A stretch of DNA of 64,000 nucleotides from NCBI RefSeq assembly GCF_042434745.1, contig NZ_JBHLSS010000081.1; one strand, given 5' to 3'. The stretch is from Azotobacter paspali (GTDB lineage: Bacteria > Pseudomonadota > Gammaproteobacteria > Pseudomonadales > Pseudomonadaceae). Below the pieces are notes generated by a model. That model did not search any database. It saw nothing but the letters and a program-made list of their open reading frames with translations, and had not been told where the DNA came from. This document shows, piece after piece, positions 16,757 to 32,045 of this stretch; the first letter of the stretch is position 1; the number at the start of each line of letters is the position of its first letter. Position numbers and translations under genes: made by a program.

Positions 16757-18007
16757 TCATACGTGTCCCAGCGCGCCGACAATCTCCATTCGCGCCGCCT
16801 TGCGCGCCGGCAGGCTCGCCGCGAGCAGGGACAGCACCATCAGCGCCAGCAGGCTCCAAAGCATTTCCCTGGGAACCAGGTAGACCTCCAGCGGGATGCG
16901 CCGGGTGATCTGCGGCGGAATCCAGGTCGGCTCCAGGGTGGCGATGCTCGACCACACGGCGAGGGTCAGCAGCACCCCGACCAGCGAGCCGATCAGTCCG
17001 AGCAGCATGCTCTCCAGGGCGAACAGCCCGACGATGCCGCGCCGCTTCACGCCCAGGGCGCGCAGTGTGCCGATCTCCCGGGTGCGCTCCATGATCGCCA
17101 TGCCCACGGTGTTGACCACGCTCATCACCACGATGGTGAAGACGATCAGGAAGGCGAACAGGAAGATCACGTCAAACATGTTCTTGACCTTGGTATAGAA
17201 GGTCGAAAGCTCGTTCCAGGTCTTGATTTCTACCTCCAGGCCGCGAGCGGCCAACTCGTTTTGCAAGGTCGCGCGCATCGGCTCGGTGAGCATGCCGTCA
17301 CCGAGCAGGACGTTGATCCGGTCGACGCTGGTGGTGTCGTAGAGGTTCTGGGCGAACTCCAGGTTGACCAGCATCAGCTTGTCTTCCAGCGCCTCGACCG
17401 GCGAGTTGAAGGTCTGCAGCATCTGGCCGTCGAGGGCGTTGATCTGCCCACTCACGGTCGGCGCCATGACCACCACGGTGTCGCCCTGCTTGAACCTGAG
17501 CTGGTCGGCCAGCCCCTGGCTCATGCCCACGCCGTTGGACTGCTCGTCGGTCATCGGCTGGCCGTCGAACAACTGCATGTTGCCCACCTTGGTCCGCGAA
17601 CGGCTGCGAATGACATCGACCTTGGACGACACCCGGCCGCTGGCGAGGAAGATGGTCGACACCTCGCCGTTGCTGACCAGGCCGGAAATGTTCAGCTCGG
17701 GCGTCGAGACGAGGATTTCCGGGTGGGCGGCCAGCACTTCGTCGATCGTGGCGACCTCCTGCTCGTTGAGCAGGTAGCGCGTCGGGTCGAGCTTGCCCTC
17801 GTCGAGAAAGCCCCTCTTGAAGATCGACATGTGACCGTTGCCCTGGATGTGGATATAGGAGTCCTCCAGGCTGGTGAAGATGTAGGCGGTGAAACCGCCC
17901 AAGGCGTTGACCGCGGCGAAACCGAGACCGATCGCCATCACGGTGAACAACGAGCGGCGGCCGTTGCGGAATAGGTTGCGGGTGGCGAGCTTGAACCAGG
18001 TGATCAT
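16757..18007 (-). CDS. FtsX/LolC-type ABC transporter permease
   Basis: A 416-aa type VII ABC permease with one N-terminal helix (about residues 20-45), a periplasmic domain of ~225 residues, and three C-terminal helices (around 275-300, 330-355, 375-400). It ends with PARKAARMEIVGALGHV, the usual FtsX-family coupling tail. MERTREIGTLRALGVKR is the conserved cytoplasmic motif before the third helix. The architecture matches LolC/LolE and MacB-type mechanotransmission exporters, not importers. The start overlaps the ATPase stop (ATGA). Only one permease is present, so a homodimer is likely. It probably extracts lipid or lipoprotein from the inner membrane for the adjacent LolA-like carrier. 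Confidence 0.88.
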   Translation of the reverse strand: MITWFKLATRNLFRNGRRSLFTVMAIGLGFAAVNALGGFTAYIFTSLEDSYIHIQGNGHMSIFKRGFLDEGKLDPTRYLLNEQEVATIDEVLAAHPEILVSTPELNISGLVSNGEVSTIFLASGRVSSKVDVIRSRSRTKVGNMQLFDGQPMTDEQSNGVGMSQGLADQLRFKQGDTVVVMAPTVSGQINALDGQMLQTFNSPVEALEDKLMLVNLEFAQNLYDTTSVDRINVLLGDGMLTEPMRATLQNELAARGLEVEIKTWNELSTFYTKVKNMFDVIFLFAFLIVFTIVVMSVVNTVGMAIMERTREIGTLRALGVKRRGIVGLFALESMLLGLIGSLVGVLLTLAVWSSIATLEPTWIPPQITRRIPLEVYLVPREMLWSLLALMVLSLLAASLPARKAARMEIVGALGHV

Positions 18008-18756
18008 GGGCGGCTCCCTGCGATGCGGGTCTGCGTTCCCGGACGCGCCGGTTGGCTGTCGCTGCCGATCTCGCCGTCCTGCATCAGAACCCGGCGCTTG
18101 ACGCTCTCCAGCAGGCGTTGGTCATGGGTCGAGAAGACGAAGGCGGTGCCGTGACTGGCGTTGATGTCGAGCATCAGCTCGATGATCCGCCGGGCGTTGC
18201 CGGAGTCGAGGTTGGCGGTGGGCTCGTCGGCAATCACCAAGGCCGGGTCGGTGACCAATGCCCGGGCGATGGCGACCCGTTGCTGCTGGCCGCCGGAGAG
18301 CTTGGCCGGACGGTGGGCGACGTGCTTCTCGAGGCCCACCTCGGTCAACCGTTCCAGCGCCCGCTCACGGGCGACGGCGGAGGACGCGCCGGCGATCTGC
18401 AGCGGCAGCATGACGTTCTCCAGCGCCGAGAGCACCGGTATCAAGTTGAAGTTCTGGAAGACGAAGCCGATGGTCCGGTTGCGCAACTCGCTGCGGGCGT
18501 TGTCCGACAGGTCGTCGACTTCCTGGCCGTCGATCAGCACGTTGCCCGAGGTGGGCGAGTCGAGCATGCCGATGAGGTTGCACAGGGTCGACTTGCCGGA
18601 CCCCGAGGGACCCCAGATGGCGACGAACTCGCGCGCCTGGATGCTGATGTCGATGCCCTTGAGAGCGATCACCGGCTTTTCGCCGATCTGGTAATGCTTG
18701 GTGGCCCGGCGCAGCTCGACGAGCGGTGCCATGCCTATCAAAGTGACGGTATTCAT
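18004..18756 (-). CDS. LolD/MacB-type ABC transporter ATPase
   Basis: A 250-aa ATPase with Walker A GPSGSGKST, the Q-loop, signature LSGGQQQRVAIARALV, Walker B LVIADEPTANLDS and H-loop STHD. The segment FQNFNLIPVLSALENVMLPL is diagnostic of the LolD/MacB/FtsE-like exporter branch. AGGAAA precedes the ATG by seven bases; a second ATG eight codons in is less likely. It starts 91 bp after the arsD stop on the same strand and overlaps the permease gene downstream. It would power the LolC-like permease. Confidence 0.9.
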   Translation of the reverse strand: MNTVTLIGMAPLVELRRATKHYQIGEKPVIALKGIDISIQAREFVAIWGPSGSGKSTLCNLIGMLDSPTSGNVLIDGQEVDDLSDNARSELRNRTIGFVFQNFNLIPVLSALENVMLPLQIAGASSAVARERALERLTEVGLEKHVAHRPAKLSGGQQQRVAIARALVTDPALVIADEPTANLDSGNARRIIELMLDINASHGTAFVFSTHDQRLLESVKRRVLMQDGEIGSDSQPARPGTQTRIAGSRP

Positions 18757-18847
18757 GTCGGTTTCCTGATGCGTCCAATGCCTTGAAATCTCCGCTGGTC
18801 GGCGAAATCCGGGCGCGTCCGGGCCATAGGCCCGGACGCCGCGCCGG

Positions 18848-20758
18848 TTAGCGGCCGGATGCGCCGGCGGTTTCGGTCGTCGCGTAGGCGATGATGAAAT
18901 TCTCGTCGCGCACGCTGTGCACGCTGATCAGCCGGTCGCCGTCGCGGACTTGGATGATGAAGTTGCCGGTACCGTCGACGGCGATCGCCTCGAAGCGCTG
19001 CAAAGCCCCATCCAGGCCGCTGCCCAGCAACTTGCCGGCGGCCTCCTTGGCGGACCACAGGCGGGTGATCCACTCATCCCGCGCTGCCCCCTCCGCCGCC
19101 AGTTCGTCCAGCAGTTCGCGCTCGCCGGCCGTGCTGAAGCTTTCCAGGAAACCAGCGGCGCGCGGACGGATCTGCTCGATGTCGATGCCCACTGGCAATT
19201 CCGCGGCCAGCGCCACCGCCCGGTCCTCACAGTGCGCGATGCTGACCCTCGGCATCCGCGCGTACCCCTCCAGCGCCGCCACCAGCGGCTGGCCAGCCGC
19301 CGCGCTGTCGATGGCGAAGGCCGCCGGGTGCAGCATGTCCGCCTGCTCGCTGCGTTCGACGAGCCAGGCGCGCACCGCGTCCTTCGCCACCACCCGGCCG
19401 AGTTGCCATTGCTGCTGGCGCGGCGGGACGGTGGCCTTGGCGGTGAAGGCCGGCATCTCGTCCGAATGCAGGTAGTAACGAGCGAGCAGCAGCGGATCGA
19501 ACCCCTGGGTATCGGCCTTGGCGATCTGGAAAGCCTTCACGCCCCTGGCCAGCGACGGCAGTTCGAGGGGACGGCTCAGCAGGTGGCGAGTCGGCTGGCG
19601 GCGGAAATCGAGCCCCCGAGCCGGATGGCGGAACTTGATGCCGCCCCACTCGCGGACGCGCAGCCAGACCCCGCCGGAACCGTCCTGGATCTCCACGTTG
19701 GCATATAGGGTCATGGCCTCTTCGCGAACGATCTCGATACGGATCGGCACCCGGGTGCCGGCCGGTGGCGTCGCGCGATACAGTTCGAGCTTGCCGAAAC
19801 CGATCGGCAGCACATAGCGGTCACGCTCCATGGCCCACACGCCGAGGAATTGGCCGATGCCGTCGAGCAGGGCCGGATCGAGCAGCAACTGGGGCCGCTC
19901 GATCGAGCGGAACAGTCCGGTCGGCGGCCGGGTCAACAGGTCCGCCACCCCGCCTTCGTCGGCGAGGATGATCTCGCCGGTCAGGCAGTGAAAGCACGGC
20001 CCGTGGAACATGTGGCGTTCCCGGTAGATATCCTCGCCGCTCAGCGGCAGGCGATAGGGATTGCTGAAGGCGCCGAAGGCCAGGTCGAGATCGACCCGGT
20101 AGGCTGTGGAGAACAACACGCTGGCGGTGGTCGAGGGCTGCTCCTGCCCCTCGCCGCGGATCGCCACGGCGATCCGCCAGAGGCTGGCGTCGGCATCGAC
20201 CTCCTGCACCTGGGCGCTGACCTCCAGCACCTCGCTGTCGCGGTCGGAGACCTCGATCCAGCGGCTCGCCTTGACTTCCTCGAAGCCGATCAGCCCCAGG
20301 CCGGGAACCAGGCAGGCCGCCACCTCGGCCATCACCTCCAGGCTCATGGTCAGCGGCAGCACCGGCATGCAGGCGGACAGCGGCTTGACCCCGGGGGCAT
20401 GGACGAAGGTGTGGTCGGCGAGGAACAGGTCCTCGTCCAGGTGCAGGCGCCGCCGGATCGTCAGCGCTTCGCCGGGAACATAGGCCAGCACCTGGCCGAC
20501 AAAGGGCAGAGCACCCTCCTCCAGCGGCTCGGCGGCGGGACCGGGCTCGGCGCACTGTGCCTGCGCGACCGAGCGGACGGCTTCCCGGTCACGCGTCGAC
20601 TTGGCTTCGCGCTCCACGGCGGCAACCACCGCCACGGTTTCCTCGACCGGCTCCTCGCCGCGCAACTCCTCGGCGGATTCCACCTCGTAGACGCGGGCGA
20701 TCAGGGGTATTTCGCTGTTGGTATCGAATACCAGATGGGAAAGGTTTGCGCTGCTCAT
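18848..20758 (-). CDS. arsD: ArsD: type I synthase subunit with dehydratase and phosphopantetheinyl transferase domains
   Basis: A 636-aa protein. After an Ala/Glu-rich linker, residues ~95-390 form a PKS-type double-hotdog dehydratase: DH catalytic His116 in LADHTF and Asp299 in DPALLDGIGQ. Residues ~400-625 are an Sfp-type 4'-phosphopantetheinyl transferase: GIDIEQIRPR (Asp526, Glu528) and WSAKEAAGK (568-576), the magnesium and CoA-binding motifs. ArsD therefore supplies the dehydration step missing from ArsA and can prime the ArsA carrier protein. Its ATG overlaps the arsC stop (ATGA). In A. vinelandii ArsA and ArsD are known to act together as a type I fatty acid synthase feeding ArsB and ArsC. 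The frame extends upstream to 21373, within arsC. Confidence 0.92.
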   Translation of the reverse strand: MSSANLSHLVFDTNSEIPLIARVYEVESAEELRGEEPVEETVAVVAAVEREAKSTRDREAVRSVAQAQCAEPGPAAEPLEEGALPFVGQVLAYVPGEALTIRRRLHLDEDLFLADHTFVHAPGVKPLSACMPVLPLTMSLEVMAEVAACLVPGLGLIGFEEVKASRWIEVSDRDSEVLEVSAQVQEVDADASLWRIAVAIRGEGQEQPSTTASVLFSTAYRVDLDLAFGAFSNPYRLPLSGEDIYRERHMFHGPCFHCLTGEIILADEGGVADLLTRPPTGLFRSIERPQLLLDPALLDGIGQFLGVWAMERDRYVLPIGFGKLELYRATPPAGTRVPIRIEIVREEAMTLYANVEIQDGSGGVWLRVREWGGIKFRHPARGLDFRRQPTRHLLSRPLELPSLARGVKAFQIAKADTQGFDPLLLARYYLHSDEMPAFTAKATVPPRQQQWQLGRVVAKDAVRAWLVERSEQADMLHPAAFAIDSAAAGQPLVAALEGYARMPRVSIAHCEDRAVALAAELPVGIDIEQIRPRAAGFLESFSTAGERELLDELAAEGAARDEWITRLWSAKEAAGKLLGSGLDGALQRFEAIAVDGTGNFIIQVRDGDRLISVHSVRDENFIIAYATTETAGASGR

Positions 20759-21984
20759 ATCTTCTCCAGAACCAGTCCGGCCGCGGTCAGCCCCGGCCCG
20801 AAGCCGAGACATGCGATACGGGTGCCGACGGTGGCCTCTTCCAGATACGCCTTGAGGATGTGCGGAATCGTGGAAGAGGACATGTTGCCGTTCTCCAGGA
20901 ATACGCTCTTGCTGATCGCCACCTGGTCCTCGGCCAGGCCGAGTTCCTCCTGGATGTGGTCGACGATCTTCGGTCCGCCGGGGTGGATAGCGAAGCTCAG
21001 GGCGTGCTTGTCGCGCTCGAAGTCCATGCCGGCGCGCCGCAGCAGGTCCACCACGAAGGCCCGCACGTGGCGCTTGATGATCGCCGGTACCAGGGGTGAG
21101 AGGGTCATGACGAACTGGTGCGAGCCCGGCACCCCGGTCATGGTGTCGGCCGAGTCCGGCAGCAGGTGCTCGCTCATTGCCAGGATGCGCAGGCCGCGCA
21201 GCCCCTGGCGGCGCAGCTCGTCCTCGGGGTAGACCGAGTACTTGATCAACCCGTCGGAGAACAGGGTCGCCGAAATGATGTTGTCTACCCGCGATTCGGT
21301 GATGTTGCTGTGCGCGGACATCAGTTCGGTATGCGCGATGTCGACCCGGGTCTTCGGCGGAGTGGCCCCCCACTGCGCCGAGGCGAGCATGCCGTGGGCC
21401 ATCTTGATCGCCGGAAAGGCGCCGTAGCAGCCCATGTTGTAGCTGTGGGTCACCGTGGTCTCGAACCAGCCGCGGTCGGCCACCATGCGCTCGGCCGGAC
21501 TCGGCGCCAGATAACCCGAGCAGGTCACGTGGATCAGATCGTCGGGCGCCTCGAGGGTGTCTTCGAACATCTGCTTTAGCCCCTTGTCGACGACCTTGGC
21601 GAAACTCTCGTGGCGGGTCTTGAGATCGGCTCCGCGCGGGTCCTTCTTAATGTCGAATAGCCTAAGGTGGGCCTGATCCGGCTCCGGGTCGGCGATCTCG
21701 AAGTTGCCATCGCCGAAGCGGATGTCGGTCAACTTCGGGAAATAGACCAGTTGCCGCTGCTTGATCTGCGCGGGCGACACGGCGTACTTGTCGAACTTCT
21801 CTTTCACCGTCTTGTAGACCTGGACGAAACCCTCCTCGTCGGTAATGCCGTTGCTCAAGCACTGGGCCTTGGCGAAACCATAGGCGCTCAGTTCGAGAGT
21901 GATGCGCTGAGGCACCGGCTTGGCCAGTTGAACCGGGGTGAAATCGGCCAGGACCGCACTGTTGGGGTGGACCATGTCGTTCAT
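20755..21984 (-). CDS. arsC: ArsC: type III polyketide synthase, alkylpyrone synthase
   Basis: A 409-aa chalcone-synthase-fold enzyme with catalytic Cys186 (GCYGAFPA), His334 (FAIHPGG) and Asn367 (ENGNMSS). It condenses malonyl-CoA onto long acyl chains handed over directly by ArsA/ArsD and releases tri- and tetraketide alpha-pyrones. The residue that determines this outcome, Gly284 (TMTGVPGSHQ), is exactly as described for A. vinelandii ArsC; the paralogue ArsB has Trp. The two proteins are alike across their full length and clearly arose by tandem duplication. Start 21984 overlaps the arsB stop (ATGA); an upstream in-frame extension to 22038 lies within arsB. Confidence 0.95.
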   Translation of the reverse strand: MNDMVHPNSAVLADFTPVQLAKPVPQRITLELSAYGFAKAQCLSNGITDEEGFVQVYKTVKEKFDKYAVSPAQIKQRQLVYFPKLTDIRFGDGNFEIADPEPDQAHLRLFDIKKDPRGADLKTRHESFAKVVDKGLKQMFEDTLEAPDDLIHVTCSGYLAPSPAERMVADRGWFETTVTHSYNMGCYGAFPAIKMAHGMLASAQWGATPPKTRVDIAHTELMSAHSNITESRVDNIISATLFSDGLIKYSVYPEDELRRQGLRGLRILAMSEHLLPDSADTMTGVPGSHQFVMTLSPLVPAIIKRHVRAFVVDLLRRAGMDFERDKHALSFAIHPGGPKIVDHIQEELGLAEDQVAISKSVFLENGNMSSSTIPHILKAYLEEATVGTRIACLGFGPGLTAAGLVLEKI

Positions 21985-23201
21985 ATTTTCTCCAGCACCA
22001 TTCCGGTGACAGTCAATCCGGGACCGAACCCCAGGCACAGGACGCGCGTGCCCACGTCCACCTCTTCGAGGACCTGCTTGAGGATGTGGGGAATCGTGGC
22101 GGAGGACATGTTGCCGTTCTCCAGGAATACGCTCTTGCTGACCGCCACCTGCTCATCGCTGAGCCCCAGATCTTCCTGGATGTGCTCGACGATCTTCGGT
22201 CCGCCGGGATGGATGGCGAAGGTCAGTTCGAGTCTCTCCCGCTCGAAGTCGATGCCGGCGCGTTCGAGCAGCTTCACCACGAAGTCGCGGACATGGCGCT
22301 TGATGACCACCGGCACCATGGGCGTGAGGGTCATCAGGAACTGGTGCGAGCCCGGTACCCAGGTCATCTCGTCGGCCGAGTCGGGCAGCAGGTGCTCGTT
22401 CATCGCCAGGACCCGGAGGCCGTGCCCACCCTGGCGGTGCAGTTCCTCCTCGGAGAGCACCGAGTACTTGATCAGGCCGTCGGCGAACAGGGTCATGGTG
22501 ATGATGTTTTCCGCCCGCGCATCGACGATGTTGTTGTGCGCCGAGAGCAGCTCGGTATGCACGATATCCACCCGGTGCTTGACCGGGGTGATGCCGAAGC
22601 GCGACGAGGAAAGCATGCCGTGGGCCATCTTGATCGCCGGGAAGGCGCCGTAGCAGCCCATGTGATAGCTGTGGGTCACCGTGGTCTCGAACCAGCCGCG
22701 ATCGGCCGCCATGCGCTCGACCGGACTCGGCGCCAGATAACCCGAGCAGGTCACGTGGATCAGATCGTCGGGGGCTTCGGCACTGTCCTGGAACATCCGC
22801 TCCAGCCCCTGGTCGACAACCTTGGCGTAGCTTTCGTGGCGGACCTTGAGGTCGGAGCCGCGCGGGTCGGTGGCCATGTCGTACAGCTTCAGGTAGGCAT
22901 GCTCGGGCGCCGCGATATCGACGTGACCGTTGGCGAAGTGGATGTCGGAGACTTTCGGAAAGAAGATCAGTTGACGCCGCTTGATCTGCGTGGACGACAG
23001 GGCGTACTTGTCGAACTTCTCCTTGACCGATTGGTAGACCTTGGCGAAGCCCGCCTCGTCGTCCAGCCCGACACCGTTCTTGATGCAGTAGGCACGGGTA
23101 AAGGCATAGGCCGACAGCTCCAGGGTTAGCGCCTGGGGAACGGGTTTGGCCAGTTGTACGGGTGTGAAGCCGGTGAGAACTGCGTTGTGGGGACTGCTCA
23201 T
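21981..23201 (-). CDS. arsB: ArsB: type III polyketide synthase, alkylresorcinol synthase
   Basis: A 406-aa type III PKS with catalytic triad Cys183, His331 and Asn364. Trp281 (EMTWVPGSHQ) is the residue known to direct aldol cyclisation to alkylresorcinols in the A. vinelandii enzyme. Starter acyl chains (C22-C26 in the literature) come from ArsA/ArsD without release as CoA esters; three malonyl units are added. Products insert into membranes and replace phospholipids during encystment. A GAGGAAACACC-type ribosome-binding site precedes the ATG. It follows arsA by about 83 bp and overlaps arsC. Confidence 0.95.
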   Translation of the reverse strand: MSSPHNAVLTGFTPVQLAKPVPQALTLELSAYAFTRAYCIKNGVGLDDEAGFAKVYQSVKEKFDKYALSSTQIKRRQLIFFPKVSDIHFANGHVDIAAPEHAYLKLYDMATDPRGSDLKVRHESYAKVVDQGLERMFQDSAEAPDDLIHVTCSGYLAPSPVERMAADRGWFETTVTHSYHMGCYGAFPAIKMAHGMLSSSRFGITPVKHRVDIVHTELLSAHNNIVDARAENIITMTLFADGLIKYSVLSEEELHRQGGHGLRVLAMNEHLLPDSADEMTWVPGSHQFLMTLTPMVPVVIKRHVRDFVVKLLERAGIDFERERLELTFAIHPGGPKIVEHIQEDLGLSDEQVAVSKSVFLENGNMSSATIPHILKQVLEEVDVGTRVLCLGFGPGLTVTGMVLEKI

Positions 23202-23284
23202 GGTGTTTCCTCCTTGATAAGCGGTTGTTTAAACAGCGATCCCGCGCGCACCAGCGTGGGAAAAACCTCAACCGTGGGCCGTTC

Positions 23285-30805
<7,521 letters not shown>

Positions 30806-30829
30806 TTGATCATCCTGCTCTCAAAAAGA

Positions 30830-30844
30830 TGCGCTTTCGGCGCA
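30830..30844 (-). promoter_or_regulatory. Small hairpin in the arsA leader
   Basis: TGCGC (30830-30834) pairs with GCGCA (30840-30844) around a five-base loop, about 25 bases upstream of the arsA ATG and just before the ribosome-binding site CAGGAT. It could affect arsA translation. This is weak evidence, since only five base pairs are present. Confidence 0.3.
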
Positions 30845-31296
30845 AGCTTTTGTTCCTTGTTCGAGCCGCTGCACACACTGCTCGCGTTCGACTGGCATGG
30901 CCCCGGCTACCGTTAGAAAGCGGGAAATGCCATTCAATTGATATCGCCCGAGGATCGACGAACGGACCGGGAAGGCGGTCTTCGCCTCTTGCCCGACGAA
31001 ATGGCCTCGGATCATCGAACATGCGATATCGACATGCTTGGCTTTCACACTACCGGCGAAACAAAGCGTACTCGGAATTGCCGGCGATTTATTCAGACGT
31101 CACTGGGAAAGTGAATCCCGAATCAAAATCGAATTCGCACAAATCCATGAAGGCGATATGGCATCGATACTGCACTAGCACCACAAGACAGAAAAAACAC
31201 TTTTTATGCATCACAAAAAACAACGAGCGAAACGGCAATTAAGATAAAACCATAAATCGCACAAGCGATCATCGCCAACAGGCAACTCGGGAGACC

Positions 31297-31312
31297 AAAC
31301 CGTCTCGAAAAT
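31297..31312. repeat. Copy 1 of a 16-bp direct repeat in the arsA upstream region
   Basis: AAACCGTCTCGAAAAT occurs here and again at 31692-31707, in the same orientation and 395 bp apart. Neither copy lies in a gene. Confidence 0.65.
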
Positions 31313-31691
31313 TGGAGTCGCCGCGATAGGCTATCGCCGGACGTAAATTTTTACAAAAAAATACAAACTATTGATTTAGAAAATTTTATTAAAAAATAAC
31401 ACCGCCTAAAAAGAATCCATTAGATTTGCCTTGGCACGATAAACATGCCATCGAACGCTCTCTCGCACAATCTACCTACAACTGTAAAAAGTATGCAAAC
31501 TTCGTTAGCACAACGAATTTCAATAGCAAAAAGCAATTTTATGCAATGCAAAATATCACTGAAAATTCTCATCTCCAGCCTTCATGATGATTACAACTCC
31601 AATAAATCGAAGTGCGATATCAGCCTATCCACCGACCGAAACAGAGATTGCCATGCACATCTATCGACAGGACAACTAAGACCATCTTGTA

Positions 31692-31707
31692 AAACCGTCT
31701 CGAAAAT
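31692..31707. repeat. Copy 2 of a 16-bp direct repeat in the arsA upstream region
   Basis: Exact second copy of AAACCGTCTCGAAAAT; see 31297-31312. It lies within the AT-rich stretch. Confidence 0.65.
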
Positions 31708-32045
31708 CGAAAAGTTGCCATGGAAATTTACGCGAACAACGCACGGAGTTTCCCGACGAAAAATATCTAAATGCCATCGCGCTTGTTTTTCAAGAGTTTT
31801 TTCGTAAAGCCTGGAAACAGTTGCTCAATGAACCCCATGCACTTCATGGAGGCCCGCGAGACCGGGATATTCGAAACGGCGATCGGCAGACCGATAGTCG
31901 TCCGGCTGCCGCGAAGTCTCGGAATATCTCGGATGACGGCTGTATATGTATATATGGAGGTGGATTACCGAAGCGCATCGTCTAGCGAGGGGGCGCAAAC
32001 TTGGCGCAAAAGCCTACGCCAAGCCCATCCGCGTCGATCAATGGA

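Larger units (their letters stand above)
30806..32045. other. Gene-free AT-rich region upstream of arsA and downstream of ldcA
   Basis: About 1.24 kb with no convincing gene. Composition drops sharply from about 31000 to 31850, in strong contrast to the GC-rich flanks; 31345-31400 is nearly all A/T. Short frames here (for example 31445-31807) have no family resemblance and poor coding character. All regulatory DNA for arsABCD must lie here. In A. vinelandii ars transcription requires the LysR-type activator ArpR, but I cannot place its site with confidence. The AT-richness would suit binding by an MvaT/H-NS-like silencer. A 16-bp direct repeat occurs at 31297 and 31692. Confidence 0.7.

Noticed and set aside
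30915..30945. A TGGCAT...GC motif resembling a sigma54 promoter for arsA
   Set aside because: The GG and GC are only 8 bases apart, not the required 10, so it cannot be a -24/-12 promoter.
31445..31807. A 120-codon frame in the AT-rich region
   Set aside because: Ser/Lys/Cys-rich with no conserved pattern, no ribosome-binding site and neighbours that are non-coding.
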